Shown here in pieces: positions 50,273-64,000 of a stretch of 64,000 nt of DNA. The notes beneath the pieces are model-generated. The model made no database searches. It was not told the DNA's origin and saw only the letters and a list, made by a program, of their open reading frames with translations. Every line of letters begins with the position of its first letter. Within the stretch, counting starts at the first letter, position 1. The translations under genes and the position numbers were made by a program. The stretch comes from Litomosoides sigmodontis (taxonomy: Eukaryota > Nematoda > Chromadorea > Rhabditida > Onchocercidae), in contig OY718805.1 in assembly GCA_963070105.1 (NCBI GenBank), positions 6,506,001 through 6,570,000 of the forward strand, read 5' to 3'.

Positions 50273-53200
50273 TTTAATTTTTCTTAACGAAAGTACTGAA
50301 GTAAAAAAAAAGATTTACCAATTAAAAACTTCCTCAAATATTTCATTTTTCATAGCTTAAAAGGCAAAAGCTTCCAATTCCCATGCACTTCTCCAATTCA
50401 CTTTTGATTTGACATTTTCTTCCTGTGATTTGAGACATTTAATCGCTTATGTCTTTGGCAAATAATTTGTGTTTTAAATAACTCATTTAGTTTATTCATC
50501 AGCAGATGTATGTATTAAGAATTAATGGCTATGGACGCGTTTTCACCCTCCCTCTCTGTCTCTCTCTCCCTCTTTCCTCCCCTCCCTCCTTCTCTCTTTA
50601 TTTACTATCAGCTCACAACAATTGTCTATCGTTTCATTTTCTAAAAGACTTTTCTTTTTCAATTATTTGATTTATTTAAATCGAATTATGAACTAGCAAA
50701 GTATTACATGTACCGATTGCGCTTGATAACTCACGCAGTCGCATTTGTCATGCCACGAAATTAATTCATTTACATTTTGGCTTTGTGTGATGTAATATTT
50801 GCCTTCTTTTCAAGTCAAACTTAATATCAATTAATAAATTAAATACGAAATGAATGAACGATATGTGGGAGAGGTGGAGATCGATTTATTTGCAAAGAAG
50901 ATGAGACACATTTTTAGCATTATCAATCCGTTTCTCCTGCCTCTCCATCACTAACAGTCTGTCCTAATATTGCGCTTTGGTTTTCGTCTTCAATTTACTT
51001 CACCACAATTATCTTTACGTAAACAAAGTTCTTTCTCCTTTTTCTCACTTCACTTTCTGCATCGCACACTGTTGAAAAAAGGATGTGATGTGCGGGAAGA
51101 TGAAAGTACAATATATTTTATACAGTAAATTTTACTATTTTAAATACATTCTTCATTTGGTTCTAACTAAAAGAGATCCAACTGCGTATTGCAATGAACA
51201 CTTCCGGAAAGATTTGTATCTCAAAAAATGATGGCAAAAGAATTCATGCATCGAATACTGCTGGAGTATTTTAAATTAAAAATTATTTATTTACATATTT
51301 TATCAATTTCAAATAGTATGGCATCATTCCATTGATAATTCGTTTGCTGTGTTAACAATCATTAAATTATTGATGCGAATTTCAAATGTCATATTCATTA
51401 ATTCCGTTTATTTAGGACATGCGCATTTTGCATTTAATTTGGCGCTATGCGCATTCATTAATTTATATGCATATATAGATATACATAAGAAGAATAGGAT
51501 AGAAGTTGAAATTGGTTGTTGAATAGGATGAATGGATCGTTTAGCCGATCGATCTTTACGCTTCAACAAGCAGCTCCGAGGAAAGGAATTGAACCTTCTT
51601 AGCTTTGTATAATTTACTCTCTCATTTACGTTTACCTTAGTATTACCAGTAAGAACGTATCGAACGTATCGCTCTAAGGTTTTTTTCCTTCAGAAATATT
51701 GAGATATCATTTATAGTACTACTGTTCGGGTGATGTGTGAATGAGACTGTAAATATGGTTTAGATCTTATTCAGCACGGATCGATGAAAATATCATTATT
51801 CTTCATCTGGAAATGATTTTAAATAGAGTTTGGTTAATCGAAATAAATTAAATTAGTGCGATAAATTAGCCAAAAAAAAATATAGCTAATGGGATTAAGC
51901 TGAAAGTTTCAAAACTGATGTAATGTGAAATAGCCGCTGGAAAATTAGAAACAGAGCGGTTGTCGGTTATTTTTCCACAATTGGATTTTAACAATCAATT
52001 GGTTGCAATGAAAGGAATAACGGTGGAGAGGAGAAATGTTTAATGTTCCTCTCCCGTAATATCATTCATTATTATCAATAATTCCGACAATAACAATAAA
52101 TGATAGTAATGAACAATAATAATTAGCACTAATAATAATGATAATAGTAGTAATAATAATAACAGCAACAATAATGATAATGATAATTAATAATAATGAT
52201 AAGGATTTAAGGATGAGTGATTATGGATTTGTATTTTTTTGTAATTTGTAATATGTTTAATATTACAGTAGCGATTGACATAACTTACAATTTTTGTATG
52301 AAACATTTCTTAATTGATAAAGTTTGACGTTTGCATTATTTTATAATGGGCAATGAAGGAAGAAGGTAAGTGTTGAAATTACATCTGTGCAACAGTAATT
52401 TTCGGAAGGGAGTAATCTTCTTGTTCGTTATTTCACTTATTTTCTACACCTGTTGTTTTTATGCTGTTTAAATGGCTGTAGAAATTTCAACAATTCATTT
52501 CTGAAAGATATTAGGAGTGAAATTTTTTTGATTTAAAGTATAACTGGAATTAATATGAGAAATACAATTTTGCATACGACCAAGAGTTACTATTTGACAA
52601 GTATCATTTATTATTCGTAAAAAAATAACTCTTAGCTAATTGCAATTAGCAGTAGAAATGAGAAATTGAATTGAAGGAAAAGGAATCGGTACTCATCCTC
52701 AAACATTTAACGCCTTCTATAATGCAAGTAATATGGTTGATGAGAAATGCACTGTAAAAATTATTGAGTGATGGCGGCGAAGCATTTCAAAATTTCACGC
52801 TGATAACATCATGAGATGGATGGTGTAAGGGTAAGGAGAACAGATTTGATGTTATCATCCTCTCCCCCGTTTCTTAGTAGCATCAGTGTTTCAGACCGGT
52901 GCTTTCTTCTTTCTCTTCTTCCTTCCCAAATGTCATTTCGTAGCATTTCGTTTGTCATAGTTAGTAGTTTCGCTGTTGCTAGTAATTTCGTAAAGAAATT
53001 TCCGAGACATTATAAAAATGTGTGGAAGCTTCCGTACAATGATTTACTGCTATTAACTACTACTTCTGCTCTTCTCTATCTCTCCCTGTCCCTTCCTCGT
53101 TTTCCCTCTCTTTCTCTTAATTTTCAACACTGTCACTCAATGATTGGTAGACAGTTTTACGATCATTTTATCCGAACTTCTAATTAATGTTACTGTTGCA

Positions 53201-54659
53201 AAATTTTCCTGCTAAAGCAATGCGAGCATTTATCTGTTGAACAGTTTGAATTACTGCCGGAGTTTTATTTTTCAAAAAACCCAACAGACAAGTTTTTTTT
53301 AGGAGTAATTGTGTGAACGTTTTTAATCGATTCAATTATACACCAATTTGCTGCATTTTTATAATCAAATTCTCCACAATTTCCGAGAAAAATTATATTT
53401 AAAATTTTTCAAATTATGTTTTAAAAAATAAATAAATGAAAATTAGCGGATGTGATATTTGTAGAAGCATAACGTAAGCTCAGAATAAAACACTTATGTT
53501 GATTATCAACGACATTTATAAAATTCTTTTATATGGTAATTCTCATCGAACGATTAATCCAAAATCGTTTCAAGATGGATGAGTGAAAGGATTCGTTAAT
53601 TCGTTCGGTTCAAATAAAATTCATCATTTTGGTTTTGAATTTATAAAATTTTAACTTATTTTCCCCTTCGCTTTTCCTTGTTGAGGGAAGAAGATAACAA
53701 AGAAAAGGAACTGTTTTTTAGTTTTGCATACTTAGAGAGCAGTAGCTGTTGCATTTGTGGTTTGATTGACTCACGCTGTCCAACATTTTAGCCTTCTAGT
53801 CCGTGATTTCACTCCATTTCATTCCAGTTCAATTCAATTAATTGAATTTCACGCTTGAATGTAAATTCAATAAAACTGAGGTTTTTCAAAATGAATAATT
53901 CATCATAATAAGAAAACGGTAGTTAACAGCATCATTCCTTGTTTTTTTTGTCTTCAAACTATCAATGTTGTTAATTCGAAAAAGCCATAAATTCTGACCT
54001 TACGTTTCATAAAATAAATAAAACTAGTTAAAATTAAATAGATAAATAAATCTAAATATATATATATATATATTTAACCATTTTTATATATATTTAATGA
54101 CTTTTTATGTTTTCTTTTTTCTTCTATTTTTTAAATTAATTGAATTATTGCAAGTAATTAAGTTAATATCGAAATGAAGACGAATTAATTTTATTTTTGC
54201 ACTTTTTTCTCTTTTTCAGTAATTTCAGCTTCTTATGGTTGGTTGTTGGTGGTAGGAAGGAAGGAAGAAATGAAGTAACCTTGTCATATTTATGTACAGT
54301 GAAAATGATTGCTCTTCAAAAGATGTTTTCTCTCTCTCTCTCTCTCTTTTTCTCTTTTTTTCTTTTTATTATAAATGGACGGAGTGTTACTGTGATTTAC
54401 GATGACGATGACGACGACCTAGCCGATTTTCACAGCAGTAGGAATGAAACCCTCATCTCCCTTTCTCTCTCTCTCTCTCTTATTATACCATATCTTTTCT
54501 TCTTCCTTCCTCTCTCTTTCCACTTCTCGCTCCCTTTCTCTATCTCCCTTTCTTGCTCTCTTGCCCTTTTTTAAGCTCTGCTTTTTTTTTAATTTCTCAT
54601 TTATCATCATCAGTTTTTCAAAGATAATTTTTTTTATTCAATGAATAAACAAAAAGTAG

Positions 54660-54799
54660 TGTATGTGTGTATGTGTGTGTGTGTATGTGTGTGTGTGTAT
54701 GTGTGTGTGTGTATGTGTGTGTGTATGTGTGTGTGTATGTGTGTGTATGTGTGTGTGTGTATGTGTGTGTATGTGTGTGTGTGTGTGTATGTGTGTGTG
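54660..54799. repeat. Composite (TG)n/(TATG) repeat
   Basis: 140 bases of TG runs broken at irregular intervals of mostly 8-14 bases by TATG. Confidence 0.95.
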
Positions 54800-55767
54800 A
54801 TACATTTTTAAGACATCCGTTACTCTTTCGTAATGTTAACGTTTCTCTAATAAATTTAATGGAATTTTAAAAAAGAAGGGAAGGAATGAAAGATATATTT
54901 AGCTGTATCGATTATGATAATGAATGTTGTAGTAGAAGTAGTAAAAGGATATGGTAGATAAAAGGAAGAGATTATAGTGTTAATATATAAATATATTTTT
55001 TTCAGATTTATAAAAAAAATTTTATCAAAAAAATTAAAGTGTTTAAAAAAAGAGACCTTTTTTTGTTTGTGAAATATTTGCTTGCTTGAAATAGGAAAGT
55101 GGAGGAGATTTGGAATTCTTTGTTGCTGTTGTTGTTATTGTTGCTTCTCGAAGACTAATCGGAATGCAAGTTTTGCTCCTCTTCTTTTCTGAATAAATTT
55201 AGGTAGCATTTTGACTTGACGGGAAAAAACTGACGGTAACTTTTTCCTTTTAGTTTTGAACTAAAATAAAATTTGATGTGAAATTAACTCTTCAAATTAG
55301 CGCACCACAAAGGATATCATCTTTATCTCCGTCTTTCCTTCTCATTTTTTAATTTGTTGCAAATAATTTAAATTGAAACAGATAAAATGCAAATTTGAAG
55401 AGTTGTTTATGTTTGACTCCTCCAAAACAGGAATATCTCTGTTCACATTTCTCACTCATTTAAATTACATTTTCGTGGCATATTAAAGTGTCCAGCTATC
55501 GAATATTGGAGGATTACATTAGCTCAGCTATAGGTGGATAATGGGCTAATCGATCGGATAGGCTTAATGATAACGAGGAATGAGATAAAATGAACCGAGC
55601 AAATTGGTTTACTTGTAAATGATTGCAATTTTATTTACTTTAATATTCATACTTTCAGGATTTGGGTGCATTTTGCGACAAACAACTCTTTATTCTAATT
55701 GCATTTGGGAGGTTATTTTTCGGTAAAAGGTATGCATTTCATATTTACAGCCTATCCTTTTCTTTGT

Positions 55768-55769
<2 letters not shown>

Positions 55770-55805
<36 letters not shown>
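55770..55805 (-). repeat. (CT)n microsatellite
   Basis: A CT run of about 36 bases on the plus strand with one CCC interruption. Confidence 0.9.
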
Positions 55806-55808
<3 letters not shown>

Positions 55809-56693
55809 TTCTTTTATGAAATGGCTTAATCAATTTTATTACGAGTAATTGCAGCTAATTAGCTAAAAATGGACAATTGTCCATTTTCCATTTGTTTATA
55901 CTTTTGCAATCGATTCAATTTCGCTTATTTATTATCAATTCAACATGGTTTTTCGATGATTCACTTATTTATTTACTACATTAGTAAGTCATATAATGCA
56001 ACTATATATAATAAAAGAAGTTTTCGTACAGGAACTTCCTAAATCTGTACGGTAGCCATGGTGGAGTGGTACTTTGACCTTTGGTGAGCTTAAAGACAAG
56101 TCCTTTTCCTTTGAAGAGTTTATCAACTCAATTAAATGAATGTATCGGAGAAGTATGACGTCGAGTAGGAATACTGAGGGAAGGGCAGCTTTGTGACTGA
56201 CTGTTAAGTCTTGAAGATTAGAACTATTTTCTTCTACTGAGGTCCATTCCTTTTCAGAATTTCTTCTAATTTTTAATTCTCTTTCAATGTTTGACTGTTG
56301 TTAAATTACAGTATATAGGAGGTATGGTGCCTTTGATGCGATATGATACTGTACCCGAGATAACGTAAACTGTTGGTGGAAATGAGATGATTCACCTGTG
56401 ACAGGTGTATATTTCCAATAACTTGTAATATCCGATTAATGCAAATTGCTGCATGCTAATTCGTTACGTTTCAGTATTGAAGAATGACTTACAAAATATC
56501 TCAGAAATTTACAACTCAATCGCTCAATTCATTTATGATGAAATGAGCGCTAAATGTCATTTGTTCCAAGCGCAATTGTCATTGATGTGAAGAATTGAGG
56601 AGAACTTTATCAATCACTTTAGTAATAGCACATTTCAATGCAAATTTTTAACACTGAATTTTTGATAATACATGCAACAAAATTTATTGCTAT

Positions 56694-56806
<113 letters not shown>

Positions 56807-58435
56807 AAGAAATCGGTGTTTCACAAGTGGTTGAGGTATGATGCGTCGGCTGCTACTGGCAGTGCCGGTGATGCGGGTAATGATCGTCATCACATTTTGC
56901 CGCCTGCATTTTCACGCTGATCCTATTTTTCGTATTCGTCGTCCGGCATGTTGCCATCCGTCGAAATATGCATGCGTGTGGATGTGTTTGCATGACTGAT
57001 CAGCCCGTCGGCACTTTCTATTCCATTCAAATTTCAATTCAATCTCATCTTTTATTGCTGCTTCTCAGTGAAGTTGTAAATTTGACAAATTATGACTTTA
57101 TTCTTTTCATCATAATTAATTCTTTTTCCTTTTGCTCATTTAATTTCGTTCTCTCTTTTGTATTATTTAATTGTTTGTCAGATAATCCATTGCCTATAAC
57201 ACTAGCAATTAATTATCAAATTTTTTTGTAACTTTGTTTTTTGTGCTTCATTACTTACCAGTTAGTGATGGAAGGAAGGAAGGAATTGATGTGAGAGAAA
57301 CTGGAACAGTTAGCTGTTGCCTATGATTTATAAATGACAAGAATACGAGCAAGACATACACACACATACTGTCTCGTTAATTAATATCTTTAGACTAAGG
57401 ATGGCTGCTGCCACCCGTCGTCACTCGTTGACCTATTGATCAGTCAATCGCCCATCGTCACTCGTTTGTTTACTTCTTTCGAAGCAAATCTTACCTTTCA
57501 CATCGACTAGCATCGAAAGGTATGCTTCTAATTGGTTCAAAAAGAAGTGAGCTCATTTGATCTTATTTTTTTGTTAATTTATTGTAAATTTCTAAATCAT
57601 ATCTGTACGTTATCTTTTCCTATTTCTATTGATTGGTTATTTTCAACTATTAATTTAAAAGCTCTCTTAACTTATTATTTATAGCGTTTGGCGATATTTG
57701 AAATTGTGTTCCATCGAAATAAATATTCTCTTGGGATTGTTAGAGAAGTATCGGAGGAAGTAATGTCGATATTCTATGGCACTTGACTGAAATAAGCTTG
57801 ATATTTAATTTTTGAATTAGTTAGCTCAACAATTTTCGCCTCGTTGTAATATTTATTGATAATTATCAGTGATGGAGGGAGAAAAAGAGGTTTGTAATGA
57901 TTTCGATTTGAATGGATACTGTAGCGTGTCGATAATGGCGGAATTGGAATTGGAAGCGAAATATTGATCGATGTTTGATGATAACAGTTTTGGGAGTACA
58001 GCTATTCTGCTTCGTTGTAATCAGTGCTGTATAAACTTTACTTAAACGTAAATAACACGGACTGTCAAGGGCGGACAAAAAATTTTTTCACGTCAATTTT
58101 CTGCTTGAATTTCATTCGCAGACTATAACAGTTCGTTTTTTGGTTCAGTTTTGCTACAAGCAACAAATGTTTTGCTTTACCAGCCACTCCCTCCTTCTGT
58201 TTCAAAAAAAGAAATCCATAATTTAGCTGTCCATTTGTTTATCGATCAACGGCTTTCTTCACGAACTGTTTGTTTGTTATTTTTATATTACAATGGGAGG
58301 GTGAATTCAGTCATTCTATACGTGTTGTGCGTCGTCCTTCGTCGTCTCGTCAATGTGCTTCCTTCCCACGCGACACGTGCGGCGAGAAAGAGAAGTTAGC
58401 AAACATTTGCGAAATTAATGTACTGCTCTTTTCAG

Positions 58436-60966
58436 GAATATATCTGTAATTATTGTAAGATAGGAGGAGAAGAAGAAGAAGAAGGCGAAGATAAGCGGAT
58501 AATGGTAGAAGAGGATGAAACGGCTGGTAAAACACCAGAGGAATGTCGAGATCTCGGATTATGGGAAGTGGACCTAGTCTATTATAGTCTCAACGGGAAT
58601 AATAAGGTGAGGAAGATGTAATGCTCCAAGAGTGATCAGGATGGATGTGGGAGAGGAGGTAGAGGTGATGGGACAGGGTAGTGGTCAAGGTGAGCACAGG
58701 GGGAGACAGATGTTTGGATAATGATGAGCTGACTCGTCGGTAGATGAGTGCGGACAAATGTGTTGCATCTAGAAGGGTAGAGGAGTAGGATTTCTTTTCG
58801 CATTTAGAATGAGTTTACAACTAAGAGACTTTTTTAATTTTCAAAATTAATTTACAAATTTTGGTTTTTTCAACAAATTCCAATTTACGAGTGATGTTGA
58901 GACATTGAGGAAGTTGCTTCATACTGTGAAAATTTCAGGACTGCAGAAGTAAAATCTTCTGAAAAAAAAAGATATGATTATAATTTAAAAAATTAAATTT
59001 ATAAATGTACGATTTATTTGAATGTTTTACGAGAGCGTTAAAATTTTGAAGTAAAAAGATGCCTTATGTCTAGAAGTGTTATTTGATTCCTTCCCAGTTG
59101 TTTTTTCTTTTATTTCTATGACAGAAAATTGAAAGGAACGCCGTCGTTAAATAGGCGAACGGATCGGTAACCTGGGTCTAAGATGACCTATTATTGTTAA
59201 TTACCACTTGACCTCCCTCTCCGATACATTGGCTTCTTTTAATGAGTGGATGACTTATTCTAAAAAAGGACAATTCTCTCCGCTACTGAGTCAGGCGGTA
59301 CGATTTTCAGTTTTAATTTTTAAATACACCGGTTAAAAAAATGCTGTAAAAATTAGTTTTGTTTTTATAGTAGAGCTGCACAAACTGTTCTAAATTTACT
59401 AGCTTGAAATTTATTTTAATTCGTTTTTAAAACATTTTTGTAAAAGAAATTGACAAATCACTTTCACATTAGTGTAATGTGAAATTGTCCTGTAGCAACC
59501 ATTTCGAAACTTTTTTTTTCATCATTCTAACGATTACAACGAAATCCAGCGGAAGATTTTTTGGATGATTTTTACTTGTTTTATTTAAAAAAAAAAAATA
59601 GCATTTTCAACTTGTTTGTTTTCAACGTTTTCCTTCTTAACCACTTTTTAAATTCAGTTATCTCGTTGCACCTAGAAATGAAAAGACTTTGAAATGTGAA
59701 AATCTTGGCGTCTTTTGATCCCATCTTTTTTTTTTTTTGCTATTACAAAGTAATTGTGACAGGTAATTATCTAATGCAATGAAATGAAATCATTTTGAAG
59801 AAGACACTGCTGGTTTTTCGATTTTCTAGTTGTGTTTCAACGAAAAACGCATTTCAGGGGGATACCACAAAAAATAAACGTGGAAAAGCCTACAAAGCAC
59901 GAAGCGATAGTGAATACAAATGTTTCGAATCCCATGAAGGAGTGCTTTACCGACCTGGCGACCATGTTTTCATCGAGGTGTCTCAGTGTGATCCTTATTA
60001 TATTGGGACAATTTCGAATTTTAAAATGGTGCTTCCTTTATTTGTTTAGATGTTGATATTAAGAGTGTACATTATTGAAGAGATAGGGGTATTATTATTA
60101 ATTGGATCTGGGATGTCCTGATGGTAATGATAAATCACTTTTGAATTATTCAATTTCATCTTTTTTTCCATTCGTGATGGATTTGTAGTTTTCGCTCATG
60201 TTTTGTTGAGGTAGCATAACATCTGAACTATATAAAGCATGTTTCATGGAATTTACTGTTAAATTCTTCTCTAAAATAGAGGATGATCGAGAGAGTGCAT
60301 ATTTTACTATTGCTCGTTTATGTTTAATCAAAACTCGAGTGCGATTCTGGTGCACTCCTCCCTGAATTATGGAAAATTATGAATAATAGAAGTATCCGGA
60401 ATGTTGTAATCATCGTAATTTGTTCCATAAAAGAGTAACTCTATCACTTAAGTTACCTTTAAACACCATTGTTTCGAGTAATAAATAACCTCCACTGAAA
60501 ATTTGCATCAAAGAAAAAAATCGAAGAATGAAAATTTTGAAAAACTATACTTTATGCTTCCCTTGCTTTTTAAATGAGTTTTTTTTTGCTCAGAATTATT
60601 ATCAGCAAGTGAGAATGTTTTAGATGAGAAGTTAAGCACACATTGTCCTCCTCTCGTCCACTCGAAAAGAGTTCCGATGGATCATAAGTTCTAGGTCTAA
60701 GGTCACATTTATTTGCACACCTGTGATGTAGATGGATTGTAGGAGCTATAACTAATTGCACTATCTTTGCAGACAAAACGAGACCAGCTGTCAGTAAAGG
60801 TTACACGATTCTACAGACCGGAAGACGTCCCTGAAGATAGCTATTCATTGTTACTCCAAGATCGGCAGGATGACACATCGCTCAACCATACTGTTATGGC
60901 CGCTATGCAAACTCGAGAATTATTCTCTTCTGAAATTTCATCTGTCCATCCTATTTGTCATCTCAG
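58436..60966 (+). CDS. egl-27: EGL-27/RERE-type chromatin co-regulator, N-terminal part (three exons, 3' incomplete)
   Basis: EGL-27, related to vertebrate RERE and MTA proteins, is a nuclear co-regulator of developmental transcription with BAH, ELM2, SANT and GATA-type zinc-finger domains. Exons 58436..58606, 59858..60028 and 60773..60966 (phases 0, 0, 2) encode 178 aa. Exon 1 is acidic (EEEEE, VEEDE) and ends VDLVYYSLNGNNK. Exon 2 carries ARSDSEYKCFESHEGVLYRP and GDHVFIEV, the start of the BAH domain. Exon 3 begins TKRDQLSVKVTRFYRPEDVP and has RELFSSEI, matching RERE (SKRDHLL... NRELFISDY). The ELM2 and later domains must lie beyond the window. The start is not settled. The in-frame ATG at 58502 could be used if a leader is spliced to the TTTTCAG at 58435; otherwise exon 1 is internal. 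Confidence 0.9.
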
Positions 60967-62935
60967 GTTTGTTTCAGCTTTCCAATAATGTCACGTTATT
61001 TATTCATTCACAAATCTCCTCCTACCTTCTCTTCTCCTTTCTCTCCTCTCCCTTTACTCTTTTTACTAATCTCGTTTAATTTAATTTATATTTTCAATTT
61101 AAAAATCCAATATATTCGACTAAATCGATATGAAAATTAGAAAAAATTAAAGGATTAATTAAAATATAGAATGGTTAAGGTATGAAACAAGAATTAAATT
61201 ACTACAGCCAGTAATATATCACAATATTAGAAATTAAGCAGCGAAGTGGAATTGTTACTAATCCGTAAGGCCTATTTATCGATTTTCACATTGAAAAAGC
61301 CTCATTAATTAAACGGTCTAAAAATTTCCTTCAACTCCGTAAACTATGAAGTAATGTACGTCGGCTTCTGTTATTTCCTGAGCACGATGAATGAATTTGT
61401 TAAACATGAAATTTTCATTCTCACTAATTATCATGAAGAAGGAATTAGCGTTGCTAAAATATTACCAAAAAGGAATTAATGGATGAATTTACACATTTTA
61501 GTGGATCTGATCGATCGTGTCAAGTAGAAAATTATGCGTAAAAGTTTGAAAGATTTTTTGGTAGCAGAAAGTAGGAATCGATTACAATTTCCATTTCTAT
61601 TAATTTCTTTAAAATTGCATGGAATATGCAATAGAACTTAATGCGAACTGAAGTCCCAAATCGCACATATGCTTTTTTTTCTTTTTTCCATGCTATTAGT
61701 ATTGGGTAATTGTAATTGGTGAATGTTTGAAGGATAATTAGTTGTAAGCGATAATGAGATGAACAGAGTAGCTCTTGGGAAGAGGAAAGTAAAAGAAAAG
61801 AATTTATTGGAATTTGATTTGATAATGTGAGGGAAGGAGAAAAAAGAATTAATTGGGTTCGTCCATTTCAGTGGGCCAAACCACTGGCATCATAAATTTC
61901 TGCTATGGAAATGATGTTTGCTGCGAAGGAATTTATGAATAGTTTAGTGGAAGTTAGAAATTTCAAAAAGAAAGAAGCAGATGCAGGAAAGGGAGGGAGA
62001 GGGAGAGAGAGAGAGGCGGGAGGGAGGGACAGGAGAGGAAAAAATGATTAATAGATATTCATAAAAGGAGGAGGGCAGTCAGTTCATTAATATACCTTGT
62101 ATTGTTGATATAGATAGCAAGCATTTCCCACATTCACAATTTCTCTCTCTCTCCCAGTAACTTTACAATTATCCCATCGGTTTGATTATTTCATTATTTG
62201 AAAATGAGGTTATCCGTAGAAATGTCACACTTAAAACTATCATTCCATTTTTTCTTTCATTTCGTCGTTTCCCACAGAAATCCCATCTATTACTAACACT
62301 TATCCTTGTAAGGGAAGTGAAAACTCGCTAGCCGCTCAGTGAGTCACTTATTGCCAGCAATTGCACTCGCTCGCTACTCATTTGTTTTTATCTGTGTGTG
62401 ATGATTGACTGACTAGCTAGCGCTAGTTACGTGTAATTTTTGCTTTCAGCGCCGTATTGACTGCCGAGTGTTTGCTCAGCGTTAGCTGCTCGCTCTTTGA
62501 TTTGATAGTGACACTCTTAGCACAATACTGTGTAACTGTAGTGATTGATAACTGATTAGTGATGAGGAGGAGGAGGAGGGTGAGAGGAGTGATATGAGGG
62601 ATGATTGTGGTACTTTGAGTAATGCATTCCAGCATTACAGCAAGCCTCCTTGTCCAGTGGTATTGCTGTTGCTGTTGTAGAAGGGGAGGAGAGGGAAGGG
62701 GCGAGCGGGGCGGTATTGTCCGATTGATCATTGAGCATAGGGAACTGTCACTGTTGATAAGGAAGGAATTGAGAGAAGGCGCCCGCTCACTTCACGGATT
62801 GACGGGTGGATTAGATCACAATAATGTCTCTCGTACGGCAAGAGGATAGGAGGAGATTAGAGCGGCGGTGAAAGATGATTCTCTTTAGTGTTGTAAAGAA
62901 AAGAATTAAACATGATTAAGTATTTCTCGGTTTTA
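60967..62935 (+). other. egl-27 intron, coding side
   Basis: The donor AG/GTTTGT at 60966 opens an intron with no partner in the next 3 kb. No frame here resembles the rest of a BAH or an ELM2 domain. A purine tract lies at ~61986-62042. A GC-richer patch at 62.4-62.85 kb has frames on both strands but no family support. Confidence 0.6.
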
Positions 62936-63432
62936 TTATTATTATTATTTATTTATTTATCTATTTATTTATTTATTTATTTATCTGTTTATTTATTTAT
63001 TTATTTACTTATTTATTTATTTACTTATTTATTTATTTACTTATTTATTTATTTACTTATTTATTTATTTACTTATTTATTTATTTACTTATTTATTTAT
63101 TTACTTATTTATTTATTTACTTATTTATTTATTTACTTATTTATTTATTTACTTATTTATTTATTTACTTATTTATTTATTTACTTATTTATTTATTTAC
63201 TTATTTATTTATTTACTTATTTATTTATTTACTTATTTATTTATTTACTTATTTATTTATTTACTTATTTATTTATTTACTTATTTATTTACTTATTTAT
63301 TTATTTACTTATTTATTTATTTACTTATTTATTTATTTACTTATTTATTTATTTACTTATTTATTTATTTTTTTATTTACTTATTTATTTATTTACTTAT
63401 TTATTTATTTATCTAATTTATTTATTTATTAT
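62936..63432 (+). repeat. TTTA/CTTA array with 16-bp period
   Basis: Tetranucleotides TTTA are replaced by CTTA at every fourth position from about 63008 to 63413, giving a 16-base higher-order unit (CTTA plus three TTTA), roughly 25 copies. One unit near 63285 is shortened to 12 bases and one near 63371 is changed to TTTT. The 175-codon frame across it (Tyr/Leu/Phe/Ile) is an artefact. Confidence 0.97.

Positions 63433-64000
<568 letters not shown>

Noticed and set aside
52816..53187. 123-codon plus-strand frame starting with ATG
   Set aside because: Dominated by CT-rich tracts (Ser/Leu/Pro runs), with no family or splice support.
63008..63413. Regular repeats reminiscent of a CRISPR array
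   Set aside because: A 16-base tetranucleotide period with no unique spacers, in a eukaryotic genome; plain satellite DNA.

Overview
The window is nuclear DNA from a nematode, AT-rich throughout. Two predicted proteins read almost residue for residue like their nematode counterparts (TOM-40 and EGL-27). Genes are cut by many introns of about 80-600 bases ending in TTTCAG, TTGCAG or TTTTAG. Several coding starts have an acceptor-like site within about 20 bases upstream, as expected if spliced-leader RNA is added in trans. Intron size and base composition would suit a spirurid/filarial (clade III) worm, but that is only a guess. There is no sign of bacterial, viral or transposase genes.

Part 1, about 0.5-20.4 kb, is gene-rich. 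On the minus strand, read from right to left, lie rad-23 (12414-9482), a COA7-type Sel1-repeat gene (8403-5740), tom-40 (3322-1329) and perhaps a small membrane-protein ORF (927-490). After a divergent intergenic region come two plus-strand genes: an unrecognised helical protein (14720-16407, modelled at 255 aa) and ALG6 (16924-20408, modelled at 521 aa). For every gene the exon models were built by hand from splice sites and phase continuity, and all close without frameshifts. The set is housekeeping: mitochondrial outer-membrane import, cytochrome oxidase assembly, ubiquitin shuttling/DNA repair, and N-glycan precursor synthesis in the ER.

Part 2, about 20.5-58.4 kb, is a 38-kb stretch in which I can defend no gene. 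It is crowded with (GA)n, (CA/TG)n and composite microsatellites. It also holds three tandem copies of a unit centred on a POU-type octamer (30.7 kb), two neighbouring perfect palindromes (42.9 kb) and scattered CRE-like sites, one group in a GC-richer patch at 49.3-49.6 kb.

Part 3, 58.4-64 kb, has three exons of an egl-27/RERE-type chromatin co-regulator that begin the BAH domain and run off into an intron longer than 3 kb. The window ends in a 16-bp-period TTTA/CTTA satellite followed by at least 486 bases of uninterrupted TTA repeat. The 38-kb gene-free stretch sits immediately upstream of this developmental regulator. The simplest reading is that it contains the gene's regulatory DNA and/or long 5' introns.
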